Shown: one piece after another, positions 18,078 to 27,338 of the stretch
Numbering within the stretch: position 1 is the first letter of the stretch
Layout: each line of letters starts with the position of its first letter
NCBI GenBank assembly: GCA_910584945.1
Contig: CAJUDY010000020.1
Span: 1 to 64,000 of the forward strand
Length of the DNA stretch: 64,000 nt
From: an uncultured Lachnospiraceae bacterium
Lineage (GTDB): Bacteria > Bacillota > Clostridia > Lachnospirales > Lachnospiraceae
Reading direction: 5' to 3'
Notes under the pieces: model-generated
Database searches by the model: none
Told to the model about the DNA's origin: nothing
Seen by the model: only the letters and a program-made list of their open reading frames with translations
Program-made: the position numbers and the translations under genes

Positions 18078-19355
18078 ATGAATATCGTTTGTTCTCCGGA
18101 TGGAATCATTCATCCTCCGCGCCCGGATCAGGGTGCTATCGATTTATCAAGAGTTGGATTTCAGAATGTACTATTAGATTTCAGTATGTGTTGTTCCGGC
18201 CATGAATTGGAATATTTTGGACAAGAATATAAAAAACAAAAAGAGATTGCAGATCAGGAAATTCCGCTTGTCACTGAACAGCCTTCCGGGATCGGACTCT
18301 TCTTTGAAAAAATGTTGGATGTCTGCCGTCGGAAGGCACTTGCTGTACCGATCGCCCGAACTCCTTTCCTGCTTCGCAATACCAAGCGCACCGATCTGAC
18401 AGAACGGTTATTCCAGATTCATGCGGAATGTATCAAATTCTGTGGCAGTATCGGCTGTGGCAGGGTCATTATCCGGCCGGTATTTTCCGGTATTCTTTAT
18501 GGCAGAGAATGGGAGGTCAATAAAGCATATTATCTTCGCCTTGCGCCCATAGCGAAAGAACATCATGTGATGATTCTTTTGGAGAACCAGTGCAAAGATC
18601 AAGGCGGCCACCTCATCCGCGGCATCTGCTCCGACGCCGTAACCGCCGCCGGATGGGTCGACACACTGAACGAAGAAGTGGGCGAGGAGTGCTTCGGCTT
18701 CTGCATGGATGTGGGTGTATGTAACCTGTGCGGACAGGATATGCGCGAATATGCCCTTACCCTTGGAAACCGGATTAAAGCGGCTATCCTGCGGGACTGC
18801 AACGGACACCAGGAGAGCTCCCTGCTGCCGTTTACCTGCGTCTGTCACGGACAGCCTCAGACGGACTGGCTGGGACTGATCCGGGGACTTCGGGAGATTG
18901 GTTTTGACGGTGATCTGATTCTGGATCTGGCGGACACTGCTTCGGCATTTTCTCCTCTTTTACGCCCGCAGCTTCTGTCTCTTGCAAAGGCCGTGGCAGA
19001 GTATTTCCAGTGGCAGATTGGGATTGAGAATCTTTTGAAAAAATATAAGCAGATTGTCCTGTTTGGCGCCGGGAATATGTGCCGGAATTACATGAAATGC
19101 TATGGGGAAAAATATCCGCCGCTTTTTACCTGTGATAATAATCAGAAAGTATGGGGAACCAACTTCTGCGGTCTGGAAGTGAAGGCTCCGGATGCCCTGA
19201 GAGAGATCCCAAGGGATTGCGCGGTTTTTATCTGCAATATTTACTATCGGGAGATCGAGCAGCAGCTCCGGGAGATGGGAGTTGAGAATCCCATCGAATT
19301 TTTCAATGATGAATATATGCCGTCCTTTTATTTTGACCGGCTGAAAGGGGTGTAA
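18078..19355 (+). CDS. Sugar phosphate isomerase/epimerase (TIM barrel) with C-terminal Rossmann-like module
   Basis: 425 residues. The first ~300 form an AP-endonuclease-2-type (xylose isomerase-like) barrel: LLENQCKDQGGH, FCMDVGVCN, ILRDCNGH and ILDLADT occupy the positions of the usual Glu/Asp/His/Glu metal ligands, the last being Asp instead of Glu. Residues ~318-415 are the shared module (IVLFGAGNMCRNY, CDNNQKVWG, NIYYREIEQQL). It is paralogous to the next gene. Codon use becomes GC-rich from about 18600, within the gene, suggesting a recombination junction. It probably isomerises a sugar for the polymer; substrate unknown. Confidence 0.8.
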   Translation: MNIVCSPDGIIHPPRPDQGAIDLSRVGFQNVLLDFSMCCSGHELEYFGQEYKKQKEIADQEIPLVTEQPSGIGLFFEKMLDVCRRKALAVPIARTPFLLRNTKRTDLTERLFQIHAECIKFCGSIGCGRVIIRPVFSGILYGREWEVNKAYYLRLAPIAKEHHVMILLENQCKDQGGHLIRGICSDAVTAAGWVDTLNEEVGEECFGFCMDVGVCNLCGQDMREYALTLGNRIKAAILRDCNGHQESSLLPFTCVCHGQPQTDWLGLIRGLREIGFDGDLILDLADTASAFSPLLRPQLLSLAKAVAEYFQWQIGIENLLKKYKQIVLFGAGNMCRNYMKCYGEKYPPLFTCDNNQKVWGTNFCGLEVKAPDALREIPRDCAVFICNIYYREIEQQLREMGVENPIEFFNDEYMPSFYFDRLKGV

Positions 19356-19359
19356 GTCT

Positions 19360-20313
19360 ATGGTTTCCATTGGGGTACAGACGAAAAATGTGGTGAATGA
19401 CACCGATCCGGCAGCCGGGTTTGCGATGCTTGGACGGACGGGCTTTGACTGCGTGGATTTCAGCCTGAATGATTATCTTACCAATACATCGCTTTATAAG
19501 CAGGAAGTAAATGATTTTTTCAATCAGTCCGATGGGGAGCTGGAGCGTTATTTTGCGCCCCATAAGAAGGCGGCCAGGGAAGCGGGAATCCGGATTCATC
19601 AGATGCATATGCCTTATCCGACATACGTACCGAACGGCAGCAGGGAACTGAACGACTATCTGTGGAACGTGGTAGCACCCAAAAGCATGCGGATCTGCGC
19701 AGGGATAGGGTGTCCGTATATCGTGATTCACGGATGGAAACTGTCGCATCATCTGGGATCAGAGGAAGCAGAGTGGCAGCAGACGGAGAAATTCCTCTGT
19801 TTTCTGGCGCCCATGGCAAAGGAGATGGGGATTACGGTCTGCATCGAAAATCTGTACGCCGGTACAGGCGGGCATATTGTGGAAGGCCCCTGCTGTGATG
19901 CAAGAAAGGCAGCAGAGCGTATGGACCGGCTGAATGACCGGTATGGAGCGGAGATCTTTGGATTCTGCTTTGACACCGGACACGCGAATCTGGTGGGGAT
20001 TGAGATGGAGGATTTTATCCGGACTCTGGGAGATCGATTGAAGGTGCTCCACATCCATGACAACGATGGGGTGGGGGATCTGCATCAGATCCCGTTTACT
20101 TTTACCAAAACGAGGGAGAATAAAGTGTCCACCGACTGGGAAGGATTTCTTCGCGGGTTGAAAGCAATTCGATTTGATCGGGTGTTAAGCTTTGAGACGG
20201 CGCCGGTTCTGACCGCATTTCCGGAGGAGATGAAAGAGGAAGTGCTGGCGTTTATCGCGAAAATCGGACATTATTTTCAGGAAAAACTGAATGCAGGCAT
20301 AGAATCTGTATAG
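19360..20313 (+). CDS. Sugar phosphate isomerase/epimerase (TIM barrel)
   Basis: 317 residues, the barrel only, without the module. The metal ligands of the family are intact: E in CIENLYAG, D in CFDTGHANL, H in LHIHDNDG and E in LSFETAP. It starts 4 bp after its fused paralogue and is the last gene of the co-directional cluster; the spacing indicates co-transcription. Family members interconvert ketoses, inosose or related sugars. Its G+C is like the right part of the window rather than the AT-rich cluster. Confidence 0.83.
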   Translation: MVSIGVQTKNVVNDTDPAAGFAMLGRTGFDCVDFSLNDYLTNTSLYKQEVNDFFNQSDGELERYFAPHKKAAREAGIRIHQMHMPYPTYVPNGSRELNDYLWNVVAPKSMRICAGIGCPYIVIHGWKLSHHLGSEEAEWQQTEKFLCFLAPMAKEMGITVCIENLYAGTGGHIVEGPCCDARKAAERMDRLNDRYGAEIFGFCFDTGHANLVGIEMEDFIRTLGDRLKVLHIHDNDGVGDLHQIPFTFTKTRENKVSTDWEGFLRGLKAIRFDRVLSFETAPVLTAFPEEMKEEVLAFIAKIGHYFQEKLNAGIESV

Positions 20314-20344
20314 AACTTTTCAGGCAAAAATAAATATTCAGAAG

Positions 20345-20373
20345 TTGAACCGGCGGTCTTTTGTTGTTATACT
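20345..20373 (+). promoter_or_regulatory. Sigma-A type promoter before the AAA-ATPase gene
   Basis: TTGAAC (20345-20350), 17-bp spacer, TATACT (20368-20373). It lies in the gap after the polysaccharide cluster and 84 bp before the AAA-ATPase start codon. Confidence 0.6.
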
Positions 20374-20456
20374 ATAGGCAATGAAGGCTGCCGGTTTTAT
20401 TGATGGGGCAAAGGGGGAACTTATCAGAAGAAAGGATCTGACGGAGGGATGCGCGT

Positions 20457-22142
20457 ATGGCAAGAACTGTAGCGATCGGGATACAGGATTTTGGTACATT
20501 GATTGAGAATGATTGTTTTTATGTGGATAAAACTGCTTTTATTAAAGAATGGTGGGACGGCAGAGATACCGTGACGCTGATTACCCGCCCCCGGCGTTTT
20601 GGAAAGACACTTCTTATAAATATGGCAGAACGTTTCTTCTCTGTCAAATATGCAGGAGAGGGGCGTCTGTTTGAAGGGCTGTTCATCTGGGGAGAAGAGA
20701 AATATCGAGAACTTCAGGGAACTTATCCTGTAATCAGTCTTTCGTTCGCCAGTATCAAAGACAATAATTATGAGGATGCGAGAAAAAAGATCTGTTATCT
20801 GATCGCTGCGGAGTACAATCGCCAGATCTATCTGCTGGAAGGGGATCTTCTTACAGAGCCGGAAAAGGATACATTCCGAAAGAAAACGCCGGATATGGGG
20901 GACGTGGAAGCGGTTTTTGCGTTAAACCAGTTATCAGAATACATGAATCGTTATTATGGAAAAAAGGTGATTATTCTTCTGGATGAATATGATACGCCCA
21001 TGCAGGAGGCTTACATGCGTGGGTACTGGGAAGAGATGGTTTCTTTTATGCGAAACCTGTTTAATGCTGCTTTTGAGACCAATCCATATCTGGAACGGGC
21101 AATCATGACAGGAGTTACCAGGGTCAGCAAAGAATCTATATTCTCTGACTTGAACAATATGGAAGTAGTAACAACGACATCGGATAAGTATGCAGACTGT
21201 TTCGGCTTTACCCAGGAAGAAGTTGCAAAAGCACTGGAGGAATATGGACTGCAGGAAAAAGAGGAACAGGTAAAAGACTGGTATGATGGTTTTACATTCG
21301 GCAGCAGGCGGGATATTTATAATCCGTGGTCGATTCTCAATTATCTGGATAAAGGGAGATTTGCGCTGTATTGGGCCAACACCAGCAGTAACAGTCTGGT
21401 GGGGAAACTGATTCGCGAGGGGGAGTCGGATGTTAAGATTGTGATGGAGGATCTTTTGCGCGGGAAATCATACCATGTGCTGCTTGATGAGCAGATTGTT
21501 TTCAGCAGCCTGGATGATGATCAAAGTGCCGTGTGGAGCCTGCTGTTGGCCAGTGGTTATTTGAAAGTAGAACACTATAGGATGGATGAGGATACAGGCA
21601 GAGAAGAATATGAGCTTGCATTAACGAACAAAGAAGTCCGTTTTATGTTTGAGAAGATGATACAGGGCTGGTTTTCAAGTGTTGTTCCCGCCTACAACAG
21701 CTTTGTGAAGGCTTTGCTAAGAGGAGACATTCGCGAGATGAATCGATATATGAATAAAGTAGCTCTTGACACGTTCAGTTTTTTTGACAGTGGAAACAGA
21801 CCTTCCGGGCAGGAGCCGGAGCGTTTCTACCATGGTTTCGTACTGGGGCTTTTCGTGGATCTTAAAGGTCGCTATACAATTACTTCTAACCGTGAGAGCG
21901 GCTTTGGCAGGTATGATGTGTTGTTGGAGCCATGTCAGGATACGGATGACGGCATTATCCTGGAATTTAAAGTGCATGATCCGGAGGATGGGGAGAAGAC
22001 GCTCCAGGATACAGTAAAGGCGGCACTGGAACAGATCGAGCAGATGCAGTATGCAGCTGCTCTGGAAGCCAGGGGAATTCCTTCAGAGCGAATCCGCAAG
22101 TATGGTTTTGCTTTTGAAGGAAAGAAAGTTTTAATTGGATAA
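20457..22142 (+). CDS. AAA-ATPase-like protein with C-terminal PD-(D/E)XK nuclease-type domain
   Basis: 561 residues. After an N-terminal signature (IGIQDFGTLIENDCFYVDKT) comes a variant Walker A, RPRRFGKT (44-51), and Walker B IILLDEYDTP with D176-E177. The C-terminal ~80 residues (GRYDVLLEP, IILEFKVHDP) resemble the PD-(D/E)XK_9 domain found in this family. These proteins are abundant in gut Clostridia and Bacteroidetes, often in several copies; the function is unestablished. ATG follows GGAGGG by eight bases. A deletion remnant of the same family lies at 56779. It appears intact. Confidence 0.85.
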   Translation: MARTVAIGIQDFGTLIENDCFYVDKTAFIKEWWDGRDTVTLITRPRRFGKTLLINMAERFFSVKYAGEGRLFEGLFIWGEEKYRELQGTYPVISLSFASIKDNNYEDARKKICYLIAAEYNRQIYLLEGDLLTEPEKDTFRKKTPDMGDVEAVFALNQLSEYMNRYYGKKVIILLDEYDTPMQEAYMRGYWEEMVSFMRNLFNAAFETNPYLERAIMTGVTRVSKESIFSDLNNMEVVTTTSDKYADCFGFTQEEVAKALEEYGLQEKEEQVKDWYDGFTFGSRRDIYNPWSILNYLDKGRFALYWANTSSNSLVGKLIREGESDVKIVMEDLLRGKSYHVLLDEQIVFSSLDDDQSAVWSLLLASGYLKVEHYRMDEDTGREEYELALTNKEVRFMFEKMIQGWFSSVVPAYNSFVKALLRGDIREMNRYMNKVALDTFSFFDSGNRPSGQEPERFYHGFVLGLFVDLKGRYTITSNRESGFGRYDVLLEPCQDTDDGIILEFKVHDPEDGEKTLQDTVKAALEQIEQMQYAAALEARGIPSERIRKYGFAFEGKKVLIG

Positions 22143-22194
22143 AGAATGAACATATGGCTATATGCCGGAAGTACTCATATGTCAGGGAGGAAAA

Positions 22195-23413
22195 ATGCAG
22201 AGATATTTCAACACAGAAGGACGATGCAAACCAGATATACACTATATGGTAAGACTGGATGACAGACTTGCCAGGATACGAAAGCTGTATGTGGACCGGG
22301 GCAAGTATCTTCCTTTGTGCTTGCATTTATTGAATATATGGAAGACCTGTTGTCTGAAAATAAACAATTGTTGGCAAATATGGACAAAGAAGCGGTTCGA
22401 AATCTGATTTCCTTAAAAGAAAAGGAAAGGATTTCCATGGATAAATTATTTCGCGGCTGGAGCAGAGTGTGCAAAACTGCAAGACAGCCGGTTGTTCTGA
22501 TGATTGATGAGGTGGACAGCGCATCCAATCATCCGGTTTTCCTGGACTTTCTGGCGATGCTTCGGGGGTATTATCTGAACAGGGACAATCGTCCAACTTT
22601 TTATTCTGTGATTCTCGCAGGCGTATATGATATCAAAAATCTGAAATTGAAACTGTGTCCGGAGGAAGATCACCAGTATAACAGCCCGTGGAATATTGCG
22701 GCGGAATTTGATATGGATATGGACTTTTCAGCACAGCAGATCGAAAGCATGCTGGATGAATATGAGGCGGATCATCATGTGGAGATAGATGGGAAAGTGG
22801 TAGCAGAGGAGATCTATCAGTATACATCCGGATATCCGTATCTGGTATCGCTGATCTGTAAGATCCTGGATGAAAAGCTTATCGGGACAGAAGCTTTTTT
22901 GAAAGCAGGAAGTGTCTGGAGCCGGGAAGGGGTTATAGAAGCTGTAAAAATTATATTAAAATCCAAGACGCCTTTATTTGAAAGTATGATAAAGCTGCTG
23001 GATACTTTCAAAGATCTGCGGGATATGATGCAGGGGATTATATATCAGGGGAAAAATGTGGTTTTTAGTCCTGATATAAAATCTGTGAATATGGGAATTA
23101 TGTTTGGGCTTTTGAAAGAAAAAGACAACCGGATCGTAATAGCCAACCGTATCTTTGAGATGAGGATGATGAATATGTTTTTGTCAGAGGAGTTTGCTGA
23201 AAATGAGTTATCTCTTTATGGGGAAAAAATAAAAATCAATTTATTACAGGCCAAAGACTGAATATGGAGTTGATACTTGAAAAATTTGTCACACATTTTG
23301 CGGATATTTACGGCGAGAATGATGAGAGATTTTTGGAGGAGCATGGACGAAAGTTTTTCCTTTTGTATCTGAAGCCGATCATCAACGGAGAAGGGATATT
23401 TGCTGAGTTTTAA
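22195..23413 (+). pseudogene. Broken AAA-like ATPase gene (internal deletion and frameshifts)
   Basis: It begins normally with RBS CAGGGAGG and MQRYFNTEGRCKPDIHYMV, but after YVDRGKY the segment that in relatives carries the Walker A loop is missing, and the frame changes into FIEYMEDLLSENKQLL. The middle ~300 residues (Walker B VVLMIDEVDSA, FYSVILAGVYD, TSGYPYLVSLICKIL) remain open to 23261. A second shift follows, with the tail MELILEKFVTHFADIYG to a stop at 23413 and loss of the rest. With three lesions it is very unlikely to be functional. The function of the intact family is unknown. Confidence 0.75.
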
Positions 23414-23529
23414 TTTCAATAAACAAAAAATACGCGGGTTGAAGAAATTTCAGATGGATGGAAAAATAATTATTGAAGCAGTCGTCTGAACAATTCTACA
23501 TGAAATAACAGAAAGGAGCAACAAAAACC

Positions 23530-24702
23530 ATGGAACTAACCTTTTCCAGAAGATCCCAAAACATTCCGGAAGGGATCTTCTCTTTACTGAATACAAAGAA
23601 AGAGGAACTGTTAAAAGCCGGACGGACGGTCTACAATTTTTCCGTGGGCACGCCGGACTTTCCGCCCCCGGTACATATCATGGAGGCCATGCAGAAGGCG
23701 TGCGCCGATCCGGAGAATTATAAATATGCGCTGGCAGACCGGCCGGAGCTTTTGGAGGCGATGCGGGATTTTTATGACCGGCGTTTCGGCGTATCGCTGC
23801 AGACGGATCAGATTATGAGTCTTTACGGCTCCCAGGAGGGGATGGCTCATATCGCGCTGGTGCTCTGTGATCCGGGGGACGTGGTGCTGGTGCCGGACCC
23901 GGGGTATCCGGTATTCGGCGTGGGACCGAAGCTGACCGGGGCAGAGTGCATGACGTATCCTTTATACAAAGAGAATAATTTCCTGCCGGATTTTGCGGAT
24001 ATTCCCGAAAAATATGCAGAGGCGGCAAAATTCATGCTGATCTCCTATCCGGCCAATCCGGTGTGTTCGGTGGCGGATGATGAATTTTACCAGCGGGCGA
24101 TTGCCTTTGCCAAAAAGCATCATATTGTTTTGCTTCATGACAATGCTTACGCAGATCTGGTCTACGGCGGAAAGGTGGGAAAATCCTTCTTATCCTACCC
24201 GGGGGCCATGGATGTGGGGATTGAGTTCTATTCCCTGTCCAAATCCTACAATATGACCGGTATGCGCATCTCCTTTGCCGTAGGCAACCGCCGGATCATT
24301 AAGGAGTTTAAAAAGGTGCGCTCGCAGATTGACTACGGCATCTTTCTCCCGGTTCAGCATGCAGCCATCGCGGCGCTGACCGGGCCGCAGGAGAGCGTGG
24401 CAAGGCAGTGCAGGCTGTATGAGGAGCGGTGTCAGGCTTTGTGCCGGGGACTGACGAAGATCGGATGGAAGGTTCCCGACGGGCAGGGGACCATGTTCGT
24501 GTGGGCGCCGATTCCGGAGAATTACACAAGCAGTGAGAAGTTCGCCATAGACCTGATGGACCGGGCAGGCGTGATCGTGGTTCCGGGCACGGCCTTTGGC
24601 AGACTGGGCGAAGGGTATGTGCGCATGGCGCTGGTGTATCCGGTGGAGCAGATTCAGCAGGCAGTCCGGGCCGTGGAAGAAAGCGGGATTTTAAAATCAT
24701 GA
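23530..24702 (+). CDS. PLP-dependent class I/II aminotransferase (LL-DAP aminotransferase-like)
   Basis: 390 residues of fold-type I. The PLP-binding lysine is K238 in YSLSKSYNMTGMR; NPVCS and HDNAYADL are the substrate/PLP contacts and YGSQEGMAH the phosphate-binding turn. The N-terminal FSVGTPDFPPP is typical of the LL-diaminopimelate/alanine aminotransferase group. The amino acid specificity cannot be fixed by eye; diaminopimelate synthesis here may instead use the dehydrogenase at 62211. The next gene overlaps by 4 bp (ATGA). It is the first clearly core gene right of the pseudogene region. Confidence 0.85.
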   Translation: MELTFSRRSQNIPEGIFSLLNTKKEELLKAGRTVYNFSVGTPDFPPPVHIMEAMQKACADPENYKYALADRPELLEAMRDFYDRRFGVSLQTDQIMSLYGSQEGMAHIALVLCDPGDVVLVPDPGYPVFGVGPKLTGAECMTYPLYKENNFLPDFADIPEKYAEAAKFMLISYPANPVCSVADDEFYQRAIAFAKKHHIVLLHDNAYADLVYGGKVGKSFLSYPGAMDVGIEFYSLSKSYNMTGMRISFAVGNRRIIKEFKKVRSQIDYGIFLPVQHAAIAALTGPQESVARQCRLYEERCQALCRGLTKIGWKVPDGQGTMFVWAPIPENYTSSEKFAIDLMDRAGVIVVPGTAFGRLGEGYVRMALVYPVEQIQQAVRAVEESGILKS

Positions 24703-25292
24703 ATCCGGTGATCGAAACGTATACCCGGTTTATTTTTCTGGAAGATGAACCGGGTCCTGCGGATATTATCTTTTTGCCGGGTTCTCAGGAGGAGGCGCTG
24801 GCCAGGCGGGCGGCGGCTCTCTGGCGCGGGGGCTATGCCCCGGTGATTCTTCCTTCGGGAAAATACGCCAAGCTGGAGGGAACGTTTACCAAAGATCCCG
24901 CTTTCCGGACGGAGTGGGAATATTTTCATCATATTTTAAGAGAAGAGGGCGTCCCGGAAGAGAGGATCTTGCGCGAGGAGGAGGCCACTTTTACCTATGA
25001 GAACGCCCTTCGCTCCAGAGAAGTGACAGACCGGGCGGGACTGTCTGTGCGCCGGGCGATTCTCTGCTGCCAGGCATATCACGCCAGACGGGCCAGCCTT
25101 TACTATCAGGTATGCTTTCCGGAAGCAAGGCTTTTCATCTGTCCAGTGGTCACCAAAGGGATTGGAAGGGATAACTGGTATCAGTCAGAGCGGGGGATTG
25201 ATCTGGTGCTTACGGAGGTAAAACACTGCGGCAGTCAGTTTGGGCAGATCTTGAGAGAAGCGGCAGGACTTTCTGTTCATACAGAACCATAA
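24699..25292 (+). CDS. YdcF-family (DUF218) protein
   Basis: 197 residues, soluble. The DUF218 pattern is visible: DIIFLPGSQEEALARRAAALWRGG, EEATFTYENA, and RRAILCCQAYHARRA before the last strand. Family members are often tied to envelope or vancomycin-sensitivity functions (SanA/YdcF) and may bind nucleotides, but the activity is unproven. No membrane anchor is seen. It is translationally coupled to the aminotransferase through a 4-bp overlap. Confidence 0.8.
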   Translation: MNPVIETYTRFIFLEDEPGPADIIFLPGSQEEALARRAAALWRGGYAPVILPSGKYAKLEGTFTKDPAFRTEWEYFHHILREEGVPEERILREEEATFTYENALRSREVTDRAGLSVRRAILCCQAYHARRASLYYQVCFPEARLFICPVVTKGIGRDNWYQSERGIDLVLTEVKHCGSQFGQILREAAGLSVHTEP

Positions 25293-25424
25293 AGTTCACA
25301 TATAAACGATCATAAAATTATTCAAAAACGATCATGAAAAAAGAAAGAATACAACTTTTGTGTGCACCTGTGTGCGTCTGATTCAAAAATAATGGGAAAA
25401 ATGACGAAAGATCTTGATTATCCC

Positions 25425-25452
25425 TTGAAAAATATTTCATTTGTGTTACTAT
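25425..25452 (+). promoter_or_regulatory. Sigma-A type promoter of the transketolase operon
   Basis: TTGAAA (25425-25430), 16-bp spacer, TACTAT (25447-25452), about 38 bp before the transketolase start. The preceding ~130 bp after the YdcF gene holds a repeated AAACGATCAT but no clear terminator. Confidence 0.55.
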
Positions 25453-25489
25453 GGAATTACATAAATTTGTCATAGAAAGGGAGAGAAAC

Positions 25490-26329
25490 ATGCAGACTTT
25501 AGAATTACAAAAAATGGCCAATGAAGTCCGTAAGGGTGTGGTAACTGCGGTGCACAGTGCAAAAGCAGGACATCCGGGCGGATCTTTGTCGGCTGCAGAC
25601 ATTTTCACCTACCTGTATTTTGAGGAATTAAATATTGATCCGAAGAATCCCAGGGACCCGGACAGAGATCGTTTTGTTCTGTCCAAGGGACATACGGCTC
25701 CGGGCTATTACAGTGCCATGGCGCACAGAGGATATTTTCCGGTGGAAGATCTGGTGACCCTCCGTCACGTGGGTTCTCATCTTCAGGGACATCCCTGTAT
25801 GCAGCACATTCCGGGCATCGATATGTCCTCCGGTTCTCTGGGCCAGGGCATCTCCGCAGCAGTGGGGATGGCGATTGCAGGGAAACTGGACAATAAGTCC
25901 TACCGTGTCTACACGCTGCTTGGCGACGGTGAGATCCAGGAAGGCCAGGTATGGGAGGCTTCCATGCTGGCAGGCCACAGAAAGCTGGACAACCTTGTGG
26001 TGATCGTGGACAACAACGGCCTGCAGATTGACGGCAGGATTGAGGACGTCAACTCTCCTTATCCCATCGACAAAAAGTTTGAGGCATTTAATTTCCATGT
26101 GATCAATGTGGCGGACGGCAACGATATGGATCAGCTTCGCACTGCTTTTGAGGAGGCGAAAACGGTGAAGGGCAAGCCGGTGGCGATCATTGCGAAGACC
26201 GTAAAAGGCAAAGGCGTTTCCTTCATGGAGAACCAGGCGTCCTGGCACGGAGCAGCGCCCAACGATGAGCAGTATGAGATCGCGATGAAAGATTTAGAGA
26301 AAGTAGGTGAAGCATTATGTCAGAAGTAA
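25490..26329 (+). CDS. Transketolase, N-terminal (TPP-binding) subunit
   Basis: 279 residues from ATG 25490, preceded by GAAAGGGAGAG; an in-frame ATG at 25451 lies in the promoter and is rejected. It carries the pyrophosphate/TPP half of transketolase: SAKAGHPGGSLSAADI, HLQGHP, and the thiamine-diphosphate motif GDGEIQEGQVWEA followed by VDNNGLQIDG. Split transketolases in Clostridia work as a heteromer with the C-terminal subunit encoded next, which overlaps by 13 bp. It moves two-carbon ketol groups in the non-oxidative pentose phosphate pathway, in the cytosol. Confidence 0.93.
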   Translation: MQTLELQKMANEVRKGVVTAVHSAKAGHPGGSLSAADIFTYLYFEELNIDPKNPRDPDRDRFVLSKGHTAPGYYSAMAHRGYFPVEDLVTLRHVGSHLQGHPCMQHIPGIDMSSGSLGQGISAAVGMAIAGKLDNKSYRVYTLLGDGEIQEGQVWEASMLAGHRKLDNLVVIVDNNGLQIDGRIEDVNSPYPIDKKFEAFNFHVINVADGNDMDQLRTAFEEAKTVKGKPVAIIAKTVKGKGVSFMENQASWHGAAPNDEQYEIAMKDLEKVGEALCQK

Positions 26330-27255
26330 AGAAGATTGCAACAAGAGAGAGCTACGGTAATGCTTTGGCAGAGCTTGGAGCAGAATATCCGAATCTGGTG
26401 GTACTGGACGCAGACCTTGCAGGGGCGACCAAGACCAGCGTATTCAAAAAGGCATTTCCGGACAGACATATTGACTGCGGGATTGCAGAGGGCAACATGA
26501 TGGGCGTGGCAGCAGGACTGGCGGCAGCGGGGAAGGTTCCGTTTGCGTCTACCTTTGCCATGTTCGCGGCAGGACGTGCTTTTGAGCAGGTCCGCAACTC
26601 GGTGGGATATCCCCATCTGAACGTGAAGATCGGCGCAACTCATGCGGGAATCTCCGTAGGAGAAGACGGTGCGTCTCATCAGTGCAACGAAGACATCGCC
26701 CTGATGCGGACGATTCCGGGCATGGTGGTGATCAACCCGGCGGATGACGTGGAGGCAAAGGCGGCAGTAAAGGCAGCCATCGACTATGAGGGTCCGGTTT
26801 ACCTTCGGTTCGGGCGTCTGGCAGTTCCGGTGATCAATGATCCGGCTTCCTATAAGTTCGAGATGGGCAAGGGAATCACCATGAAGGAAGGCAAGGATGT
26901 GACGATCATCGCGACCGGTCTGGAAGTGTCGGAGAGCCTGGAGGCGGCGAAGCTTCTGGAGGCAGACGGAATATCCGCAGAAGTGATCAATATCCACACC
27001 ATCAAGCCACTGGATACAGAGCTTGTGGTGGCTTCTGCAAAGAAGACGGGCAAAGTGGTCACCGTGGAAGAACATTCCATCATCGGCGGCCTTGGCGGAG
27101 CGGTTGCAGAGGTGCTCTCGGAACAGGCGCCCACGAAGATGCTTCGCATCGGCGTGATGGATACCTTCGGAGAGTCCGGCCCGGCGAAATCCCTGATTGA
27201 GAAGTACGGCTTGGACGCAAAGAGTATTTACACGAAAGTAAAGGCATGGCTGTAA
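26317..27255 (+). CDS. Transketolase, C-terminal (pyrimidine-binding) subunit
   Basis: 312 residues. It holds the pyrimidine-binding and C-terminal domains: ATRESYGNALAELG, the catalytic glutamate region DCGIAEGNMMGVAAGLA, FAMFAAGRAFEQVRNS, and the C-terminal VVTVEEHSIIGGLGGAVAE. It partners the N-terminal subunit encoded immediately upstream, the 13-bp overlap securing equal synthesis. A strong terminator follows 28 bp after the stop. Confidence 0.93.
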   Translation: MSEVKKIATRESYGNALAELGAEYPNLVVLDADLAGATKTSVFKKAFPDRHIDCGIAEGNMMGVAAGLAAAGKVPFASTFAMFAAGRAFEQVRNSVGYPHLNVKIGATHAGISVGEDGASHQCNEDIALMRTIPGMVVINPADDVEAKAAVKAAIDYEGPVYLRFGRLAVPVINDPASYKFEMGKGITMKEGKDVTIIATGLEVSESLEAAKLLEADGISAEVINIHTIKPLDTELVVASAKKTGKVVTVEEHSIIGGLGGAVAEVLSEQAPTKMLRIGVMDTFGESGPAKSLIEKYGLDAKSIYTKVKAWL

Positions 27256-27282
27256 GATAACTTTTTTTACCCATAAAAATGA

Positions 27283-27323
27283 CCGCCGGATGCGCAACCA
27301 ACTGCTGCATCCGGCGGTTTTTT
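27283..27323 (+). terminator. Intrinsic terminator after the transketolase genes
   Basis: Perfect 11-bp stem CCGCCGGATGC / GCATCCGGCGG (27283-27293 and 27307-27317), 13-nt loop, then six T. It separates transketolase from the convergent luxS. Confidence 0.92.
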
Positions 27324-27338
27324 ATGCCGTGAAAAGGT

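Noticed and set aside
25296..25345. Repeated AAACGATCAT as a CRISPR-like or regulatory repeat
   Set aside because: Only two short copies with no regular spacing; no cas genes in the window.
26320..27297. Long open frame of ~325 codons antisense to the transketolase C subunit
   Set aside because: Histidine/arginine/cysteine-rich composition typical of a shadow frame of a GC-rich gene; it also crosses the terminator.
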